This document shows positions 6,789 to 10,295 of a stretch of DNA of 10,295 bases, in pieces; the stretch's first letter is position 1; the number at the start of each line of letters is the position of its first letter. Origin of the DNA: Bacteroidia bacterium (GTDB lineage: Bacteria; Bacteroidota; Bacteroidia; Flavobacteriales; Flavobacteriaceae); contig JAUIAA010000051.1 in assembly GCA_030425715.1 (NCBI GenBank), positions 1-10,295 of the forward strand. Reading direction: 5' to 3'. A program made the position numbers and the translations under genes. Under the pieces are notes generated by a model. It did not search any database. It worked only from the letters and a program-made list of their open reading frames with translations, and was not told the DNA's origin.

Positions 6789-6820
6789 CAAATATTCAAA
6801 ATAAATAAAATTAATACAAA
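6789..6820 (-). promoter_or_regulatory. Candidate promoter for the barrel gene pair
   Basis: Read on the - strand, TTTG (6820-6817) is followed after 20 nt by AATATTTG (6796-6789), one mismatch from TAnnTTTG. The predicted start near 6783 would give a leader of about 90 nt. It is the best match I find in the divergent spacer, but weaker than the two + strand promoters. Confidence 0.4.
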
Positions 6821-6896
6821 CCTTAGCGCATTTATCTTCTCCTATCTAAGCCCTCTAAAAATACTTTTTATCAAAGCCATTATTTTAATCTGCTAC

Positions 6897-6930
6897 TTTT
6901 AACCAAGAAATACTATAATTAGTATATTTG
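6897..6930 (+). promoter_or_regulatory. Promoter of pyrH-frr
   Basis: TATATTTG at 6923-6930 is a perfect TAnnTTTG -7 box, continuing TTTGCAC like the rplM promoter. The -33 box is weaker: TTTT at 6897-6900, 22 nt upstream, or TTTA one base later. Transcription would start around 6935-6938, so pyrH has a very short leader of about 15 nt. Confidence 0.7.
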
Positions 6931-6950
6931 CACAACTTTTAAACTTACAG

Positions 6951-7661
6951 ATGCATTACAAAAGAATCCTTTTAAAACTGAGTGGCGAAGCCTTAATGGG
7001 TGAAAGACAATACGGTATTGACCCTATAAGGTTAGCCGATTACGCCAAAGAAATTAAAAAAATTGTAGCCATGAATGTAGAAGTTGCCATTGTTATTGGC
7101 GGTGGAAATATTTTTAGAGGATTGGCTGGGGCAAGCAATGGAATGGATCGAGTGCAAGGAGATTATATGGGTATGCTAGCCACCGTAATAAACGGTTTGG
7201 CCTTACAAAGTGCCCTAGAAGAAGAAAAGTTACAAACCCGTTTACTTACTGCCATTGAAATGGAACAAATTGCAGAGCCATTTATCAAACGTAGAGCAGT
7301 GCGCCATTTAGAAAAAGGAAGGGTAGTGATTTTTGGTGGTGGTACTGGTAATCCGTACTTTACTACCGATACTGCTGCAGTGTTAAGAGCCATAGAAATC
7401 AATGCCGATGTGATTTTAAAAGGTACAAGAGTAGATGGTATTTACACTTCAGATCCTGAAAAAGATAAAAACGCTATCAAATTTGACAATATTACTTTTA
7501 AAGAAGTAATGAACAAGGATTTAAAGGTAATGGATATGACCGCTTTTACATTAAGCGAAGAAAATAAATTGCCTATTGTAGTTTTCGATATGAACAAAGC
7601 TGGTAATTTGGTAAAAGTTGTATCTGGTGAAAATATCGGTACATTAGTGGATACCAAGTAA
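6951..7661 (+). CDS. pyrH: Uridylate (UMP) kinase
   Basis: Bacterial UMP kinase of the amino-acid-kinase fold; it makes UDP from UMP and ATP in pyrimidine nucleotide synthesis and is a cytoplasmic hexamer. The 236-residue product has the usual length. It carries KRILLKLSGEALMG (K9, S11-G12) for phosphate binding, the glycine-rich loop GGGNIFRG (50-57), D71 in GDYMGM for UMP binding, FGGGTGNPYFTTDTAA (128-143), and KGTRVDGIYTSDP for the nucleotide site. These are all hallmark blocks, with no missing catalytic residue seen. The family is commonly inhibited by UTP and, in many Gram-negatives, activated by GTP. It is followed at 35 bp by frr, the standard partner, and probably co-transcribed with it. 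Confidence 0.97.
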   Translation: MHYKRILLKLSGEALMGERQYGIDPIRLADYAKEIKKIVAMNVEVAIVIGGGNIFRGLAGASNGMDRVQGDYMGMLATVINGLALQSALEEEKLQTRLLTAIEMEQIAEPFIKRRAVRHLEKGRVVIFGGGTGNPYFTTDTAAVLRAIEINADVILKGTRVDGIYTSDPEKDKNAIKFDNITFKEVMNKDLKVMDMTAFTLSEENKLPIVVFDMNKAGNLVKVVSGENIGTLVDTK

Positions 7662-7696
7662 TTTTTCTAAATTTATATTTTAATACCCAACAAATC

Positions 7697-8251
7697 ATGA
7701 ACGAAGAAATTGAATTTATCATTGATGCTGCCAAGGAGCAAATGCAAAGTGCCATTGATCATTTTATTTATGAACTTACTCATATTAGAGCAGGTAAGGC
7801 TTCGCCAAATATGCTTCGAAGTGTAAAAGTGGAGTACTATGGAGCGAGTACACCCCTTACCCAGGTTGCAAATGTAAATACTTTAGATGCGCATACTTTA
7901 ACCGTTCAACCATTCGAAAAATCGCTAATTCAAGAAATTGAAAAAGGAATAATGGCTGCCAACTTGGGTTTAAACCCAATGAACAATGGCGAAAGTGTGA
8001 TTATCAATATTCCTATTTTAACAGAAGAAAGAAGAAAAGAATTGGTAAAACAAGCAAAAAGTGAAGGAGAAAATGCCAAAATAAGCATTAGAAATGATAG
8101 AAAAGATGCAAATAACGAATTGAAAAAATTGGATGTATCGGAAGATGCGCTTAAAAACGCTGAAGCAGATGTGCAAGATTTAACCGATAATTTTATCAAA
8201 CAAGTAGATGATATTTTTGCCAAAAAAGAAAAAGAAATCATGACGGTTTAA
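7697..8251 (+). CDS. frr: Ribosome recycling factor
   Basis: RRF splits the post-termination ribosome together with EF-G. The 184-residue product has the standard length and L-shaped two-domain layout: an N-terminal helix with the conserved block HIRAGKASPNML (R31...P37), the beta-rich head domain (VEYYGASTPLTQVANV, LTVQPFEKSLIQEIEKGI, LGLNPMNNGESVIINIP), and the return helices LTEERRKELVKQAKSEGENAKISIRNDRKDAN, ending in a long charged C-terminal helix. The start ATG follows an A-rich, SD-less spacer after pyrH. The stop codon lies inside a perfect hairpin (8247-8267). Confidence 0.97.
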   Translation: MNEEIEFIIDAAKEQMQSAIDHFIYELTHIRAGKASPNMLRSVKVEYYGASTPLTQVANVNTLDAHTLTVQPFEKSLIQEIEKGIMAANLGLNPMNNGESVIINIPILTEERRKELVKQAKSEGENAKISIRNDRKDANNELKKLDVSEDALKNAEADVQDLTDNFIKQVDDIFAKKEKEIMTV

Positions 8252-8267
8252 TTTGTTCCAAATTAAA
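8247..8267 (+). repeat. Perfect 9-bp hairpin spanning the frr stop codon
   Basis: TTTAATTTG (8247-8255) and CAAATTAAA (8259-8267) pair fully around TTC, and the TAA stop of frr (8249-8251) is inside the left arm. No T-tract follows, so this is a poor intrinsic terminator. It may be an mRNA 3'-end or processing structure, or a weak attenuator before the transporter gene. Confidence 0.45.
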
Positions 8268-8282
8268 GCTTCACATAAAAAT

Positions 8283-8317
8283 ATTCCCTCAAAACAATAA
8301 AAATCCTAAATAGGGAA
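8283..8317 (+). repeat. Weak inverted repeat upstream of the transporter gene
   Basis: TTCCCT (8284-8289) and AGGGAA (8312-8317) are complementary across a 22-nt A-rich loop, 17 nt before the transporter ATG. The long loop makes a stable structure doubtful. I see no clear promoter in the 82-nt frr-transporter spacer. Confidence 0.2.
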
Positions 8318-8333
8318 ATTAAAATAATAGTAC

Positions 8334-10295
8334 ATGAATTTTTGGCAAGTTGTTTCGCGATTTATACTTAAACAGCGTATTTTTATTTTGTTGGTATTGG
8401 TTGCAGCAACTGTGTTTTTGGGCTCAAAAATTCAGAATATTAAATTCTCACATTCCGAAGCCAACCTATTACCACAGGATCACGAAGAAAATATTAAATA
8501 CGACAAATTTTTAGATATTTTTGGTGAAGAAGGTAATCTTATTATCCTAGCTGTACAGGATTCTACTATATTTCAAGCCGATAAATTTAATGCATGGAAT
8601 CAATTTTCTAGCAGTTTAGATTCTTTTCCGCAAATAGATTTTACAGCTTCTGTAGGTAATATCAAGGAGCTAAAAAAAGACAAAAAAAATAAAAAGTTTA
8701 TTGTAGAGCCCCTAATAAGTAAAACTTTAAAAACCGATAAAGAAGTTTTAGCCTTAAAAAAAGAACTCTTTGAAAACCTTCCTTTTTACAATAACTTTTT
8801 ATTCAATAAAGAAACCAATACGCTCCGCACAGCAATTTATTTAGACCAAAAAATTGTAAATACTCCTATTAGAGAACGTTTTGTTTTTGACGATTTAAAC
8901 CCTGCAATTAATCATTTTGAGCAGGCAACTGGTCTAGATGTTCGCGTATCTGGCATGCCCTATATACGCACCATGAATGCCAAAAATATAATTGATGAAA
9001 TTGGCATTTTTGTAGGATTAGCACTATTTGTAACCTCCTTGATTTTCTTTTTATTTTTCAGATCGTATCGAGCAACTTTTATTACCATGACCGTGGTAAG
9101 TATTGGTGTCGTTTGGGCTCTTGGATTTATAGGTTGGTTTCAATACGAAATATCGGTTTTAATGGCTTTAATTCCTCCTTTAATTATTGTTATTGGAGTA
9201 CCAAATGCCATCTTTTTAATCAACAAATACCAGCAAGAAGTAAAAAATCATGGCAACCAAGCCAAATCTTTACAACGTGTTATTTCAAAAATTGGCAACG
9301 CTACTTTGATGACCAACATTACCACAGCTTCTGGTTTTGCAACGTTTATCTTTACCAATAGCCAGTTATTGAACGAATTTGGTATCATTGCTTCCATCAA
9401 TATCATTGCTATTTTTATTCTTTCTTTACTCATTATTCCAATTATCTATAGTTTTATGCACAAGCCTAAAGAAAGGCATTTAGAGCATTTAAACAGAAAA
9501 TGGATTGATGCCATAGTAAATTGGATGGAAAACACAGTGCGCCATCATCGCATAGCCATTTATATTTCTACTTTGCTTATTATTATAACCAGTATTATTG
9601 GAGTGTACATGATTCGCGTTTCTGGAAGTATAATAGAAGATATGCCTAAAGGCAAACAATTTTATAAAGATATTGTATTTTTTGAAGAAGAATTTGGTGG
9701 AATTATGCCTCTCGAAATTTTGGTAGACACCAAAAGAAAGAATGGGGTGATGCGCTTATCCACTTTAAAAAGAATGGAAAAATTAGAGGAAGAGATGGAT
9801 GAAATTCCAGAATTATCGAATTCCGTTTCTATATTAAATTTAGTAAAATACTCTAAACAAGCCTATTACAATGGTAACCCTAAATATTACCAACTCCCTA
9901 CCGAGCAAGAAAAAAACTTTATATTATCCTATACTAAAAATGCCGATGCCAATTCGAACATGCTCCAAAATTTTGTAGATTCTACAGGGCAATATGCTAG
10001 AATGACCACCTTTATGAAGGACATTGGTACGGATAAAATGGAGCGAATTGAAGAGAGATTACAAGATAAAATCGACAAGGTTTTTCCTGCTAAAAACTAT
10101 ACCGTTACCCTAACTGGTAAAGCATTGGTATTTTTAAAAGGTACCAATTATTTGGTAAAAAACTTAGCTATTTCACTATCTCTAGCCATTTTATTAATTT
10201 CACTATTTATGGCATGGATGTTTCGGTCGTATAAAATGATTATCATATCATTAGTACCCAATATTTTGCCCTTGCTAATAACTGCAGGTTTGATG
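8334..10295 (+). CDS. RND-superfamily / MMPL-type transporter (3' end outside window)
   Basis: I translated 654 uninterrupted codons from ATG 8334 to the window edge. Layout: TM1 about 16-31; a first periplasmic domain (about 32-222) opening with LLPQDHEENIKYDKFLDIFG, typical of the family; TM2-TM6 (223-242, 247-267, 273-299, 324-341, 350-373); a cytoplasmic stretch; TM7 407-427; a second periplasmic domain; TM8 610-630; and the start of TM9. FRSYR after TM2 and FRSYK after TM8, plus the VPNILPLLITAG block at 641-652, show the internal RND duplication. The usual MMPL/HAE-3-like motif G-V-D-Y in TM4 is here G288-V-P290-N291, with no Asp. Transported substrate unknown; lipids or hopanoid-like molecules are known for relatives, but nothing here specifies one. 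It is 82 bp behind frr on the same strand and may be read through from it. Confidence 0.88.
   Translation, partial: MNFWQVVSRFILKQRIFILLVLVAATVFLGSKIQNIKFSHSEANLLPQDHEENIKYDKFLDIFGEEGNLIILAVQDSTIFQADKFNAWNQFSSSLDSFPQIDFTASVGNIKELKKDKKNKKFIVEPLISKTLKTDKEVLALKKELFENLPFYNNFLFNKETNTLRTAIYLDQKIVNTPIRERFVFDDLNPAINHFEQATGLDVRVSGMPYIRTMNAKNIIDEIGIFVGLALFVTSLIFFLFFRSYRATFITMTVVSIGVVWALGFIGWFQYEISVLMALIPPLIIVIGVPNAIFLINKYQQEVKNHGNQAKSLQRVISKIGNATLMTNITTASGFATFIFTNSQLLNEFGIIASINIIAIFILSLLIIPIIYSFMHKPKERHLEHLNRKWIDAIVNWMENTVRHHRIAIYISTLLIIITSIIGVYMIRVSGSIIEDMPKGKQFYKDIVFFEEEFGGIMPLEILVDTKRKNGVMRLSTLKRMEKLEEEMDEIPELSNSVSILNLVKYSKQAYYNGNPKYYQLPTEQEKNFILSYTKNADANSNMLQNFVDSTGQYARMTTFMKDIGTDKMERIEERLQDKIDKVFPAKNYTVTLTGKALVFLKGTNYLVKNLAISLSLAILLISLFMAWMFRSYKMIIISLVPNILPLLITAGLM

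Noticed and set aside
6694..6950. Possible small RNA, tRNA or attachment site in the divergent spacer
   Set aside because: No cloverleaf, strong hairpin with T-run, or repeated ends are visible; the spacer is explained by two promoters and AT-rich leader DNA.
7930..8241. Ser/Phe/Leu-rich - strand open frame opposite frr
   Set aside because: Typical complement of Lys/Glu/Asn codons in RRF; hydrophobic look is an artefact.
9113..9361. + strand open frame in another phase within the transporter gene
   Set aside because: The main frame is open for 654 codons with clear transporter features, so this is a shadow.
1..10295. CRISPR array, transposon, phage or defence system
   Set aside because: No regularly spaced repeats, terminal inverted repeats, transposase, integrase or defence-type domains were found in any frame; most genes are core housekeeping.

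Overview
The window looks like the chromosome of a member of the Flavobacteriia (Bacteroidota). It is AT-rich. Its two clearest promoters have the Bacteroidota -33 TTTG / -7 TAnnTTTG form, start codons are preceded by A-rich stretches rather than Shine-Dalgarno motifs, and the secreted proteins have signal peptides ending in 'AQ'. The ribosomal and housekeeping proteins read like flavobacterial family members. The genus cannot be told from the sequence alone.

Layout on the + strand: the 3' part of polA (nt 2-2587, truncated by the window edge); a gap holding a 12-bp palindrome and a strong promoter; then a translation operon rplM-rpsI-rpsB-tsf (L13, S9, S2, EF-Ts; about 2761-5394) closed by a bidirectional terminator at 5416-5461. 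On the - strand, two small signal-peptide proteins that look like outer-membrane beta-barrels (6693-6136, then 6134-5460) form a two-gene unit converging on that terminator. A 257-bp divergent spacer carries promoters for both directions. The + strand then resumes with pyrH (UMP kinase), frr (ribosome recycling factor) and the first 654 codons of an RND/MMPL-type membrane transporter that runs off the 3' edge.

Functionally most of the window is core information processing: DNA repair and replication, ribosome assembly (L13, S9, S2), elongation (EF-Ts), pyrimidine nucleotide supply (PyrH) and ribosome recycling (RRF). rpsB-tsf-pyrH-frr is a common bacterial neighbourhood; here it is split by the reversed barrel pair.

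The most notable observation is that rplM is not in one frame. Its N-terminal ~25 residues are encoded from a GTG at 2761, and the rest lies in the +1 frame. The lesion sits at 2830-2845 and fits an 8-bp deletion between short CAAACG repeats. Other points worth checking are a clamp-binding-like QFSLF motif in the PolA linker, hairpins in the rplM and rpsB leaders, a perfect 9-bp hairpin across the frr stop codon, and a transporter lacking the usual TM4 Asp. I see no mobile element, CRISPR array, tRNA or rRNA, and no clear sign of a new multi-gene system.
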